DNA of 39,413 nt from Phlegmacium glaucopus (Eukaryota > Basidiomycota > Agaricomycetes > Agaricales > Cortinariaceae). The first letter of the stretch is position 1, and each line of letters starts with the position of its first letter. Shown here one piece after another: positions 22,086 through 32,831 of the stretch. Under the pieces are notes generated by a model. That model saw only the letters and a program-made list of their open reading frames with translations. It ran no database searches and was not told the DNA's origin. The stretch spans positions 1-39,413 of the forward strand of contig MU130220.1 of NCBI GenBank assembly GCA_015039465.1, in the 5' to 3' direction. The position numbers and the translations under genes are program-made.

Positions 22086-23155
22086 GATATATGTTCAGGT
22101 TATTAGTTTGAGAGGTTATTAGTTTGGGTAGTACAACAAGAAGAGAGAGGTCGTAGTGGTATAAGTACAAGGTTGTTGTCTTTCATGTGGCCGTGGCTGT
22201 GCTTGCCGAAATAATATGTGCTTGCATGAAAGGGTATCACGGGACGACAAGCTCATACCTCAAATTCGCATCTCATTCTCCTGCAGAAGACCCTATTATT
22301 GATAGAGTCGGATACTTGGGCTGTGAAACTGGCAAAGGCGGTTCAAGTGAAGCTCAAATCGCTCGATCGCCAGCATCGTCCCCGAACGCTAGCTTCCCCA
22401 TTCTCCTCCATAGCGTAGATAACCCCCTCTTTTTTGAACTTCGGCCTCCTTGGTCCCTGTATGTGTATGTTAAAATGTAAACATGGCAGAGAGTATTTGT
22501 AACCCTAAATGGAGGATAGGGGAGGTATGATCTGAGATTTCATATTTTTGTTTGACAGAGTGTTTTGCAATTCAGTGCGATTCTTCTCCGAATTGCACCC
22601 AAACCCCCCCCCCCCCCAAAAAAAAATGTCTGGATTGTTGACCTCAGACAAAAAAAGTACCTCATGTTTATCCGATGATTCATTGTCCATCAATTTCAAA
22701 GCAGGTGGTGTATTGAAGGTGTCAAGTAAAATAATGGTTTCGTTGTTGTGAAATCTCCAAGTTGCTGAATATACTAAACGCCATCATGCGATTGGGTTGT
22801 GCAGAATGAATATCATGTATTGACCATGCCATTTAAATACCAGTCCGATATTCAGGGTCCCTGACTGAGCCATAAACCACGGGGGCCGTTTATTCGCATA
22901 GATCAGAGGAACTGGACACCAGGTCGCGTTGGAGCTAACTCGCTCTAAGAAAAATACCGATGGTCTTTCAGTATGGATTTTTTTTTTTAAAAAAAAAAAA
23001 AAGAATTGGAATGCGTGACGAAAATAATTAGAGAAAGGCAGAAATAAAATGACGAAGGGTAAATGCGTGGAAAATGTATGAGCTCAGGCTAAGGACGGTC
23101 CGTTCGAAAAGAAATGCAGAGAGAGAGAGAGAGAGAGAGAGAGGTAAATAAAATA
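22086..23155. other. Intergenic with homopolymers and a GA microsatellite
   Basis: No gene is supported. Contains the Rtf1 promoter, a poly-C/poly-A junction (about 22603-22626), a poly-T/poly-A block (about 22979-23002) and a GA dinucleotide repeat (about 23117-23142) close to the 3' end of the next gene. Confidence 0.6.
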
Positions 23156-25483
23156 CTACGACACAGGACCCTGTTGTAGTCCAATTGGAGACTTGTGAGC
23201 CTTGGAGAGCGGGCTAGACTCGGAAGATCTAATAGTCGTAATAGTGGCACCGCCATGTGTGCGCCCAATAGGTATAGCAGGTGGTTTTCGACGTTTTGTA
23301 GGAGCTGGAGGCGGAGGTCTCCGATGAGGCTGAGTTTGTGTTGATGGTTGTTCAACTTGGGTTGTAGGAGGGGGAGGGGGAGCAGCAACAGCAACAGCAA
23401 CAGCAGTATGAGGAGGCGTAGGTCGAGTAGGCGATGCCAATGGAGAAGAGCCTTGATAATAATGTTCTGCTGCATGTGGTAGAGAATTATGTCGAGGTGT
23501 CTGGACCTCATCAACATTAGTGGTATTCGTACTTCGTCGTTTGTTTGCTGATGTGGTGGTAACCTTTGGTGAAGTAGGAGAAACGAAACTCGGAAGGCTG
23601 TGAATGCTACCATTGCTAGGCCGTCGTGTTTGTATTTGGTCCAAGGGTGAGCGTAGAAATTGCCTTGTTGACGGCTCAGCACGGGCTGAGAGCTGTTCAA
23701 CACTTTTGCTATGTTTCAGTGACTTCATAATTTTATTTCCTGGCGCAACGTCAGGTTGCATCGATGCAGCTGTCGGTCCTAAATTTGCCGGAGGACTGAG
23801 TATTGCCGATGGCTCGCTATTTGGACTCCCAACACGTTCGGTGCCGTATTTAGCACTTTCCCTGAGCTCTCTGAGTTGTACACACCAGTCACCCGATAGC
23901 GACGATAGGCATCTATCAACGAGGCGTTTTGTTGTTGGGTTAACCTCCCGTATTTTTGAATTGCCTAGCAATGATTCGAGTGTCACTAGAATTTGTGATC
24001 GTTTGTAGGGTATATCCCGTAGTTGAGTTCTTGTCAACAAAGGATGAAGTACACGGAGATATGTATGCCGTAGCTGGTATACAGATCAAAAAAAGTCGGT
24101 GATAACAAACATGATGGGAAGAGCATACCGATTCACTGTCTTCGTCAAGATCAGCAAGTTCCCGTAGGAAAACATCCATCAAGACGCATAGATCGTTCGT
24201 ATAAAAGTATTCCGACGTCCCACTGGTAGAGAATATAACGTAAAGGGTCTTGAGAATAAGGAGTTTCGTGCAAAAATCATCACTACTTCGTTCTAGAGAA
24301 AAGATGAGATGCGATCATAAAAAACCCAGACTCGACTTACTCGCTCGGTTCAGCATAAAGATCATGTTCTCGCCAAAGGTCCTACAGGTTCCCAGGCGAC
24401 GCATCATCACTCGTATCACCCTGTTCTTCGGCTCTGGAGGTTCTTTCTGCTTCCTTCCTGGACTTATCTGAGATTCCTCATCTCCAAGTCCAGCGACCAT
24501 GAATTGCTCGTTGAGTGCGATCTGTGAGACTCGATGTGAGCAATTTATTAGCACAGATCAGGTCAGCTATACTCACAATCAATTTGATTACCGAATAGTT
24601 GAAAGTATCATCCTGCATATACCTCGTCTGCTCCACCAGATCAAACAAGTAGTCAATGAAAGCATCATCAAATATTTCTAGGATTGACAGAAGTTAGTAC
24701 ACGGGAAACATTTTATAAGAGCTTTGTTTACTGAGATCTTGAACAGACAGATGCTGCACCCGGCAAATCTCAAAAAGTAGCCTCACAGAAAGGCTCCTCA
24801 GTTTTGCTTCTATAGGGATAGGAACCGAAGTGAAACTGGTGCTTCGACCAATAGACGTTCCGACATAGGTGTCCTCGATATCAGGATCAGTTTCCACCAA
24901 AACATGATCCATCAAAAGTGGCAGCAGTGGTTCCCAGCGTTTATGGGACCGGAAAACATCTGATCGACGACGGCCATAGAAGAAGAGGACCTCATAAAAG
25001 ACGTAGATGGAATGTGGGTCAGTTGTCTGTTCGAAGATAAGATAAGCTTGGTCAGGTTAAAGAGGGTCAAGGAAGCAGGCGCACTCTCTGAGCATCGTCC
25101 ACAATTATCTCGCACATTCGTTCCGAGTGAAATGCGAATAGCTCCGAGTCAAGCAGCATGTTGCATGCATGTTCTAACTGTAAAGGGCTCTGCAGATACT
25201 GTTCTGTTGAATGTAATCAATAAAGGGGGGTCTCTAATCATGCGGAATCGCTTGACACGTGCCATGATATGTTGCACACAGCACTAGATACCGTCTGAGA
25301 GTAGCATCGAGCAATGAAAGTGTAGGTGCCTCGTCTTCCGGAAGACCTAAGATATCCTCAAGTTCTATAAAACGGCGTCATTAGAGAATAGCCATAGCTT
25401 GAAGGGGGAGGTTGAAGCAGCACACCAGACCAAAACTGCTGTGGGGTGTCTATTAGGTAGACAATGCCAAGTTCATCCTGCAT
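23156..25483 (-). CDS. Ldb17/SPIN90-type Arp2/3 regulator (SPIN90_LRD, formerly DUF2013)
   Basis: Cytosolic protein of actin patches; family members (yeast Ldb17, fission yeast Dip1, animal SPIN90) activate Arp2/3 complex to start linear actin seeds for endocytosis. Eight exons: 25426-25483, 25263-25364, 25085-25203, 24732-25026, 24577-24677, 24341-24521, 24129-24292, 23156-24073 (1938 nt, 645 aa). The helical repeat region shows [96 protein letters not shown] and [13 protein letters not shown]. The tail (from about aa 400) is Pro/Ser-rich with polyproline runs suited to SH3 binding. The second intron appears to use a GC donor (25257-25262). Met at 25531 is an alternative start. A dense GA repeat sits just past the stop. 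Confidence 0.9.
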
Positions 25484-25921
25484 TGTGTGGATAGGCAAGT
25501 TTGTTGAAACAGTTCGCACCACGCTGGTCATGATGTGGTCCAAGCGGTGGTGTAGTATGTGCGAGCGATTACCATCTGAAATTGATCTTGATTATATAAT
25601 ATATTACTATCAAAAACTTCTAATAGCTCACAAGGAACCATCATCCGCACCTACCACAGGCACTGAGGATCCCAATATGATGCTCAGCGCGACGACATGC
25701 AGGGATTGAGCCCACTCAAAAATGAAGAAATAAATTGGCAATTATTCTCGTCGTCAAAGGGCTGGGGCGTCTCGTTGAAGTTTTCGAGAATCTAACCAGG
25801 AAGTTGCACCATATAGGTGTGGAGCACTGTTTTCATTTTATCAATTATGATATTTGATTCCAACCCATTGAACCAAGGTTAGTAAAAAGGTCTACTTCGA
25901 GGTCTACTCCGGAATCACGAT
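25484..25921. other. Intergenic between the Ldb17-like gene and PNP
   Basis: Promoter and 5' leader of the Ldb17/SPIN90 gene and the 3' flank of PNP. An open stretch around 25600-25710 on the minus strand (with WAQSLHVVALSIILG) could be an upstream exon, but I could not join it in frame with good splice sites. Confidence 0.4.
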
Positions 25922-27130
25922 CTACATTGTACTAACGATTCTCTGAATTAGATTCATCATGACAACGGCTTTCTCTTTACCAACTGTCAATATTTCCCCA
26001 TGCGAAACTACCTCTTCAGCCGGCAATTCAACACTCTCCCCTGAAAGCTTTTTGAAAATTTATTTCGTTGAGATCGAATAACCAAAAATGTGAAGATGAA
26101 ATCTCACCTCTGCACGCACTTCCTCTCGTATGCTTCTATAGGTCTCTGGAATAACCACAAAGTTTGTTACCAAGCTCAACACCATCACGTTCAGTCCTTC
26201 CTCTCGTGCAGCGAGTACTTCAGGAACGGTGCTCATCCCTACTACGTCTGCGCCTATATTTCGCAAGAACTTGCCTTCTGCCGCAGTCTCGTACGAAGGT
26301 CCACTGACCCACGCGTAAACTCCCTCTGTGATAGCAGAGTGGGGTAACTTGATGTGATGAGCAGCCAGAAACGCTAGTCTTCGGAGGGAGGGCGAATAAG
26401 CATCAGAGAGAGGTAGAAAGCGTGGAAGGTTAGGCGATGTTTGCCGACCAAGTAATGGGTTCATCCCAGTAAGGTTGGGCAGTGCGATGTGATCCTGGAT
26501 TACAACAACTTTTTTAAAAAAGAATGGATGATTAGAAAACCGTTTACATCCAAAAAAGGAGAAGATACACACTGGTTCCGACAGATATATCAGCCTTTAG
26601 AGATCCGGCAGCATTGGTGACTAGACAACGTTGTAATTGTACTGAACAAAACAAAAATGGGAGACTCACTGATAAGATCTTTGACGCCTAATTTAGCCAT
26701 AACTCTGACTGGGAATACGACAGCAGATAGCGTATGGCCTTCGTAAGCATGAAACTTGAAAAATCATTTCAGAATAAATCGAGAATTCAACAGGATATTG
26801 GTACCCTTCCAAGCATAGCAACGACCGGTACACCATCTTCGCCACCCAGCAAACCAAATGCCAGTGCACTCTCATGACCATGTACTATCCAGAGTAAAAT
26901 AAATTATCCAACTCAACAGAAGAGATCGTGAAATACTAACTTGTGCTTTTATAAAATCCAGGGATGTTCGCATACGGAATACTTACGACTTCGTGAAACA
27001 TACCAACAATGCTGCTTAACCCTGTTCCACAGACGATTCCAACGCGAGGAGACTGTAGATGTTGAGGAAGCGCAGCCCTGATAGCATCGATGCATAGGTC
27101 GAACGAGAGTGTCCCTGCATCGTTCTCCAT
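25922..27130 (-). CDS. PNP: Purine nucleoside phosphorylase (class II, trimeric type)
   Basis: Cytosolic enzyme of purine salvage: a purine nucleoside such as inosine or guanosine plus phosphate gives the base plus ribose-1-phosphate. Six exons: 26941-27130, 26805-26884, 26670-26754, 26573-26620, 26108-26508, 25922-26047 (930 nt, 309 aa; usual length about 290-310). Visible: IVCGTGLSSI phosphate loop, IHGHESALAFG, the FHAYEGH loop, ITNAAGSL, DHIALPNLTGMNPLLG, SGPSYET (Glu of the base pocket), and GMSTVPEVLAAREEG followed by SLVTN (Asn of the base pocket). The last acceptor was chosen at AAAAG|CTTTC because the next CAG would shift the frame; the result ends with the family-like VSHGEIL. No sign of truncation. 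Confidence 0.95.
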
Positions 27131-28372
27131 GGTTTCTGTTTGTGATCTAGCAGGGTATAGTCGGAACTGCGACTGTGGTCACTGATAGAGGAGGCACCGG
27201 GACTATATGGTCGTATAATGTCGGATAATAAATAATTGCCACGGCATCGATATCGTGTCCGCGGCACGAGACAATAACACGCTGATTGAACGCGTTCAAT
27301 TGCAGTTTGAATTAGCCAAGACTGCCAAGCGTTATCGAGTTATCGATCAAAAGTCTAGCGGGTCAGGTACATTCAAGAGTATGTAACATAGCCTTGCGGA
27401 GATGGAAACAATTGTGCAAGCAAGGTGCAAGCTTACGGGGCGCTATTAACCACTAGTACTGGCACTCATCGTAGCGCCAGTGGGCGCTATGCCCATTTCA
27501 GTGCTTAGGTTCGGGGTTGATCAAGTCACTATACATTTCGGATGTACTATGAAATTCTGTTTGACCGTAGAAGAAATGGGACTGGTGCCGGAACCTTCAA
27601 TGATATATATTGGATATATAGTGAGCGTACCAACAAGCTGCAAGTTGTAGAGCAGCAGCCCTGATCTATACATCTGACATATCAGTCGGGCTGGATTCTG
27701 GCGTGAACAATTTAATTAGTGCATCATGATCCATGATGTGTTGACTTGACACTTGAGATCTGAATAGGGGTGTCTACTTAACCCATCCGTCTAACTCGGT
27801 CCCAGATTACAACAATTGCAATATCTAGAATGAAGATTGGGTACCGTGTCAGCGGGGTATTAAAGTTGAAGTACTGAAACTTCGAAGACGGATACTATTA
27901 ATGTTCGGCATATGATGATAAGCTTGAAGGCACCAATTGATTTGAGGTCAACCGATAAAGATGTGATTGTCTAGCCTTCAAGCTTCGACTGGCAGCTTGG
28001 GTGCCGTGGCGTTTTATTGCTGCTATTAATACATTTATATCTAGCCTGAAGAGCCCACTATGAATATAGAGCGTGTCAAGAGATCTAGGTAAAGCTGACC
28101 GAGGTCGTGGTGCACCAACTTGAATGGTGCATAATCAAATAGCAGGTGTCAACGCTTGATATGATTTTGTTTGTGCTCTTCACAAATTGTTCCTGAGCAC
28201 CTTTGAGGCTTAGAAATGTTACTGCGCCGCGGCGATGCATTCAAGCTTTCGGTCGTCTGCCACTGTCAAAACAAAAGATCATGACAAGGTCAAACGCGAT
28301 CTGGATGATAATTATACCGTTACAAATTGCAATAATTAAAACGCACGTCATGTAACTCCTACCATTCGATAC
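27131..28372. other. Intergenic, no gene seen
   Basis: PNP promoter and the 3' flank of the Hikeshi gene. An 11-bp inverted repeat (AGCTTGAAGGC at 27921-27931, GCCTTCAAGCT at 27974-27984) and a 7-bp palindrome (CATCATG/CATGATG, about 27722-27738) are the only structures noticed. No open frame of note. Confidence 0.6.
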
Positions 28373-29129
28373 TCAATCATCTCGTTCCAGAAAGCCCACA
28401 CCACCCGCTTTGACTTTATTCAAAAAGTTTTCATACCACTTCGCAATCAGATTCACGGGGACCATAGCTTGAGGGCTTATCATCCCGCCATCTCCCATAA
28501 AACCTGAAATATAGTTAAACAAATGTTTCACAATCCTCTCCGCCAGCATAGTCGGGTCTCTCGTCAGATCTACCCCTGGTTTGACGAGCGAAGAAGGTAG
28601 GGATTGCACTTGCATAGTAATATCTGAGAGAGGTTCAATGGAGAGTCCGAGGATTGCAGTGACGTCTTGGGATTGTTGTTGAAAGGGGTTTTGAGACGTG
28701 GTCGAAAATGCGGTTTGGGCGGCTGTGATAGTAGAGTTGGGGTTAGAGGGTGTGAATGTTCCTCGGAGACGGAATATGGCGGAAGGCTTTTCATTGGAGA
28801 GCCTGTGGACGACCGAAACATAAGTACAATCTGTAAGGCAGGAGACAAGATAACCACCTACATTCCTAACAGCTGGAAGCCCTTCCCTGGCCAAAAGAAA
28901 TGTACAGCAGCTCCATATCCATCAGGAAAAGGTACTAGAGTAAGACATTAATGTTTTAGTCCATGAATTATGCATAGTTTGAAAGAGGTTAAAACTTACA
29001 TGTTCCGAGAAGGAAAACGCAAATATGGTTGATCGTACTGGCATTTGTGAGTTCGAAATAAGCGTGAGTTTCATCGACTTGTTGGAGGTTTGTTTGCAGG
29101 AGACGACCAGCTACGCAGCATCCGAACAT
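28373..29129 (-). CDS. OPI10: Hikeshi/Opi10 family protein (Hsp70 nuclear import carrier)
   Basis: Family members bring Hsp70 into the nucleus under heat stress (animal Hikeshi); yeast Opi10 is linked to inositol regulation. Three exons: 29000-29129, 28862-28934, 28373-28802 (633 nt, 210 aa; Hikeshi is about 197 aa). Visible: start MFGCCVAGRLLQTNLQQVDE, FLLGTLPFPDGYGAAVHFFW, GKGFQLLGMLSNEKPSAIFR, the linker with Phe/Ser/Gln (FSTTSQNPFQQQSQD), GLSIEPLS, VKHLFNYISGF, and the end AKWYENFLNKVKAGGVGFLE. Both introns are GT-AG. LTR-like sequence begins less than 350 bp upstream of the start, in the promoter side. Confidence 0.95.
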
Positions 29130-29426
29130 GATGTGTCTGAGCGTTCAAGAGAAAGGACCAGTACAAGGTATGGTAGTAGGAATAGATGATTTAGTACCAG
29201 TAAGTTAGACAAGCTGTCGATGTGAGAGTCATAGAGTCATTCAAGGGCTCTATGTTATAATTGGCCAACGCTGCAAGAGTTGTGGAGGTTTCGAGAAAGT
29301 AAGCGAAGGTGATGGAACAGTCGGCTTTTTCTATCTAGTAATCACGAACACACGGCTGGTGCTCAATTGAAAGATATCTCGTTCCTTCAACCAAAGTTGT
29401 TTCTGTGTTCGAGCAGGCCATAATGT

Positions 29427-29607
29427 CATATCCATTAATAAAAACCTTGTAATTACCTAAAATGACTGATCAATAATTTTATTCTAAGCGAACACGAGGA
29501 GTGTGAACATAGAATCTTGTCTACGCGAAGGTCTAGGTTGTGACGTGACTACCTTGCCACAACAACCACATCACTGCTCGACATCAGAGCAGCTCTCTCT
29601 TTCTTTT
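29427..29607 (-). repeat. LTR-like dispersed repeat, copy 2 (inverted to copy 1)
   Basis: On the minus strand 29475-29607 match 153-310. The repeat then goes on past the point where copy 1 is cut, through ATTGATCAGTCATTTTAGG and AATTACAAGGTTTTTATTAAT to an ATG at 29427-29429; that stretch is matched again, on the plus strand, at 30363-30412. The order purine run, hairpin, AATAAAA, then an AATTACA-like end fits the R-U5 part of an LTR and the first bases of an internal region. A possible LTR start (TGTCGAG on the minus strand) lies at 30102. Confidence 0.65.
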
Positions 29608-29651
29608 CGCCCACCCTCCACTCCCCCTTCTTTGCAGTGCTCCTCATCACT

Positions 29652-29679
29652 AAAAAAAAAAAAAAAAAAAAAAAAAAAA
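29652..29679. repeat. Poly-A run (28 nt)
   Basis: An uninterrupted A stretch (T on the strand of LTR copy 2). It separates the conserved part of the LTR-like repeat from a degenerate tandem array and may be slippage-prone. Confidence 0.9.
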
Positions 29680-29708
29680 GACTCCAGTAAAATACCGGAG
29701 AGACACAC

Positions 29709-29792
29709 TACCAATCCAATCCCAAGTAAATCCCAAGTAAATCCCAGATACAATCCCAAATACAATCCTAAATCAAATCCTCCAATCCCTCC
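29709..29792. repeat. Degenerate tandem array of AATCCCAAGTAA-like units
   Basis: Units such as AATCCCAAGTAA, AATCCCAGATAC, AATCCCAAATAC and AATCCTAAATC follow each other about every 12 bp. They lie within the putative U3 of the LTR-like element. Confidence 0.7.
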
Positions 29793-29950
29793 ATAGTACT
29801 ACATATTTAAACTACATATTTACAAAATATGAATTCAAAACATCTTTTCTTGGTCGTCATAAATAATTAGTTAGTATCGTTCTATATATTTAATATATAG
29901 TGTTCCTTAATCACCGATAGATACACCAGCTTTTCCAATACAATAATTCA

Positions 29951-30052
29951 CAAAAGACTAGACTTCCTAGTCTTTTGCCTATCATTAACTACTATACATA
30001 AATCTCTTTCCTGTGATCATGATTCAAACCCCTTTTTGGACTTCCCAAAAAG
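29951..30052. repeat. Two hairpins with the same ACTTC loop
   Basis: CAAAAGACTAG (29951-29961) pairs perfectly with CTAGTCTTTTG (29967-29977) around ACTTC. CTTTTTGG (30032-30039) pairs with CCAAAAAG (30045-30052), again around ACTTC. Both lie in the putative U3 of the LTR-like element. Confidence 0.75.
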
Positions 30053-30362
30053 TTGACTTGGTTCCCGGGACTAGATACTCTTTTGTTAGATTCTACTCGA
30101 CACTACCCACCCAGGTTCGTCACACTTTTAGATTCTACTAACTATATCCAGATCTTGTATAACACAGCTCTTGTTTTGTTTTTTTTTTTCCCCCCGTGTG
30201 AATAAAAAAGAAGGGAGGGATAATGAAAGGGAGTTCTGCAGTACAGATAATTAAGTTTTATAGAACAAATTAAATTTTATAGAACCAGCAGCATTTATTA
30301 ATTAAGCATAGGAAGTATTGTTGTAAGATGTATAAATTATATATCACAAGGAATTAGTGGCC

Positions 30363-30412
30363 ATTATTGATCAATCATTTGAGGCAATTACAAGGTTTTA
30401 TTAATTAACATG
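30363..30412 (+). repeat. LTR-end fragment, copy 3 (inverted to copy 2)
   Basis: Fifty bases match the end of copy 2 (29427-29479, opposite strand) with a handful of changes, including ATTGATCA and the exact word AATTACAAGGTTTT. The upstream part of the repeat is not recognisable here. Confidence 0.65.
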
Positions 30413-32831
30413 CCAAACTGTGGTGGTTCGAGTCCAGTCAAAACTGAGTACTGAATTTCAATCATCAAATTTTGATTGAGTCCTGCATCACACTTGCAAG
30501 ATTTGTGACCCCTTGTGAGCCTAATATATTTGGAATATAAGGGGGGGTTTTTTTTCTTCCTTCATTCCATGTTTATTCTCCATTTGTGGCAAACCATATG
30601 TACAGAGTATATACTAGTTATTTATGCTTCTGTCACTAAGAACCCCAGGTGTTACCCCAATGCTCCTAGGACCCCAAGAATAAGCCCATCTTCACTAGGG
30701 ATTGTCATGGGTAACCCTGGGGTATCTCAACACTGACCCTTACCTGTACCCCAGAAACCCCTACCTGCCAAACCCATGGGTTTACCCATAAAAACAAGCC
30801 CAAAAACACCCCAAACAACCCAGAAATGAGCAAGATATGTACTAAACAACATTTACTATCATTTTGGTCATATCTCCTCCAATTCTTATCTGTTTTGAAT
30901 GATCTAGAGCTTGTTTTGTAGCTGGAGGGTACAGAAATCCGTACCAATACATGTACCCCACTGTAAACTACCCGCCAACCCACAGGGGTTGAAAAACCCA
31001 TGATAAATCCTAATCTTTGCATATAGTAATTAGGTAATTTATATCTATCCCCCTCAAGCCTCTGGATATGGTTCCCCTTGATGTTATTACTCAGAAATCT
31101 CCTCAATGTGCCACTCTTACTAAGTTGCCATCATGCATGACTTGAATATGTGCATCTTGCTTTCAAGGGTAGTTGTTGATACAGAATTGCTGAACAGTGT
31201 GAATTGAAGGCTGATTAAGGGTCTGGTATAAATCTGTCTGTGGTAGTATTTATTTGTTTTAAACCAGTCACACTGGACCAGGCAGGGATTGAAATTGCCA
31301 CCAAATTCATTTCCTGTGCTCTCCACTTTAGACCTTATATTTTACAGCTTAGGCCCACCACAGAGTCTGTGTTGGCTTCACAATGGCTTTTATCCCAAAA
31401 CCCTCCCACATTAGTACCCAGAACCACACCTTTTGGTCCCAATGATGTTGTCTCTGACTTCTGCCTCCATTGGTTTTTAATTGGACTTTCAACTGCCATC
31501 ATAAGTATCAGCCCAACAAATAACTGGCCTTGTGGTCATCCATCCTCAGCACCCATTCTCCCAATAAAGGCTGTTGAATGAGCTAATATCACCCACTCCC
31601 TTAGTCTCCCTGCACCTTCCCCAGCCCAAAAAGTACAATATAAATAGTGGTGAGAAACTGCTGGTGTCAACATGTAGTCCAACAGAGGTGGGGGCATGGG
31701 ATTTGAACCTATGACCTGGACAATTACTCTAGGCCCTTGATGGTCCTACTTGGCCACTGAGGCCCAATATAAGGGTTGCTGAGCACTGATGCCTGTATCA
31801 AAAATATGCAACCCTGCACTATTTCCTGCCAAGCGTCAACATTTGATATGCCATGGTGTCTTTCTTTGTCCATTGTGGTTCTTACATCTGTTTCTCATGT
31901 TTGATGCAGCCTTAACAGTTACTTGCCTCTTGACTCATTCCTGTTTGCCAGAACAAAGATCACCCACTGTGGCAGTGCAATCTGGATAATTCAATAGATC
32001 ACCTTGCTGTAAAGCAAGGTCTCTCCTGGGTCTAAATCACATGACAAGATTATTGTTGTTTACCTTTGATGTCGTTCAATACAAACAAATACTCCACTGG
32101 TTCGTCCTGGGCTGAATTGGCCAATTCCGGCCAAAGAATAGTTAAGGTTTGTACTTATTTGCGTTGAACGCTTTCAGTCGTATTAATCGAGCTGGATCCC
32201 TCATCCCCCTTTTTTTCGTAGCGTTTATTCATTGTTCGCGTTCATTCTTCTTTCCCTGCACGAAAAACACCCTATGTCAACACGAGGATACTTCAAAATC
32301 TCAACAAAAGTCAAATTTCGACGTCACGTTCCTGCACGTGCTTAGTTAACCTAGGAACCCTTGATCCCATCCTCTTTCTTCGTCTTCGACCCTCTCAAAT
32401 GTGTGAGCACGTTCCTATCGTCAATTCCCTCCATCATGTCTTACGGAGGCGTTACATCTCCATCCTCTCCCCTCTTTGTCGGTTTTATCTTCCCGCCCCT
32501 CTCTGTTGACACTATGTTTCTTCCTCGCAAGTCAAAGCATCATAATCTTCCAGCCTTTTCCCAACTGATCGAATGTGTCACCTCCATGGGTTTGTGTCTC
32601 CTATTTAAACGCCGTATACTTATTGACTACAACTATAGGAGATTTCGCAATACAGACTACCCATTTTTCAACATTTCCGACGCGTCTTCCTACCTGGTCA
32701 CCATCAACTACACAAAAAGGGAGCGACGTAAAAGACGGAGCCCCAAATGATTAGTTCTGGTTCTAATTGTCGAATAGCTCCCCGTTCTTATCTGCAGGAG
32801 TTTCGCATTCTATTGCGATTTTTGTTTATCC
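30413..32831. other. Gene-poor repeat-like DNA
   Basis: No coding gene is supported. From 30640 to 31080 the DNA is rich in CCC/GGGTAACCC-like words. Positions 31677-31767 hold a tRNA-like pol III promoter. A 7-bp hairpin (ACCTTGC/GCAAGGT) lies at about 32000-32019. The 3' end of the right Helitron must lie somewhere between about 32000 and 32831, but no convincing hairpin plus CTRR terminus was found. Open frames here (30705-31106, 31240-31581, 32361-32750) have no family features. Confidence 0.5.
31677..31767 (-). ncRNA. tRNA-like SINE head (pol III A and B boxes)
   Basis: On the minus strand an A-box match TGGCCAAGTAGG (31745-31756) is followed 35 bp later by a B-box match GGTTCAAATCC (31699-31709), normal tRNA-gene order and spacing. 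The acceptor arms pair poorly (GGGCCTC against CATGCCC) and the T-stem has a mismatch, so this is more likely a tRNA-derived SINE or tRNA relic than a working tRNA. No tail or target duplication was fixed. Confidence 0.5.

Noticed and set aside
23117..23142. GA dinucleotide run and other homopolymers as possible regulatory arrays
   Set aside because: Ordinary microsatellites; nothing suggests CRISPR or another spaced-repeat array anywhere in the window.
30425..30435. Perfect tRNA B-box match GGTTCGAGTCC on the plus strand
   Set aside because: No A-box at a suitable distance and no cloverleaf can be drawn, so it is treated as chance or a very decayed relic.
30705..31106. 133-codon minus-strand frame with Gly/Pro/Val-rich end
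   Set aside because: It follows a CCC/GGG-rich repeat-like sequence and shows no start context, introns or family features.
32000..32360. Candidate Helitron 3' ends (hairpin ACCTTGC/GCAAGGT near 32000; CTAA near 32340 on the minus strand)
   Set aside because: Neither has the expected hairpin 5-12 bp before CTRR followed by T, so no terminus is claimed.
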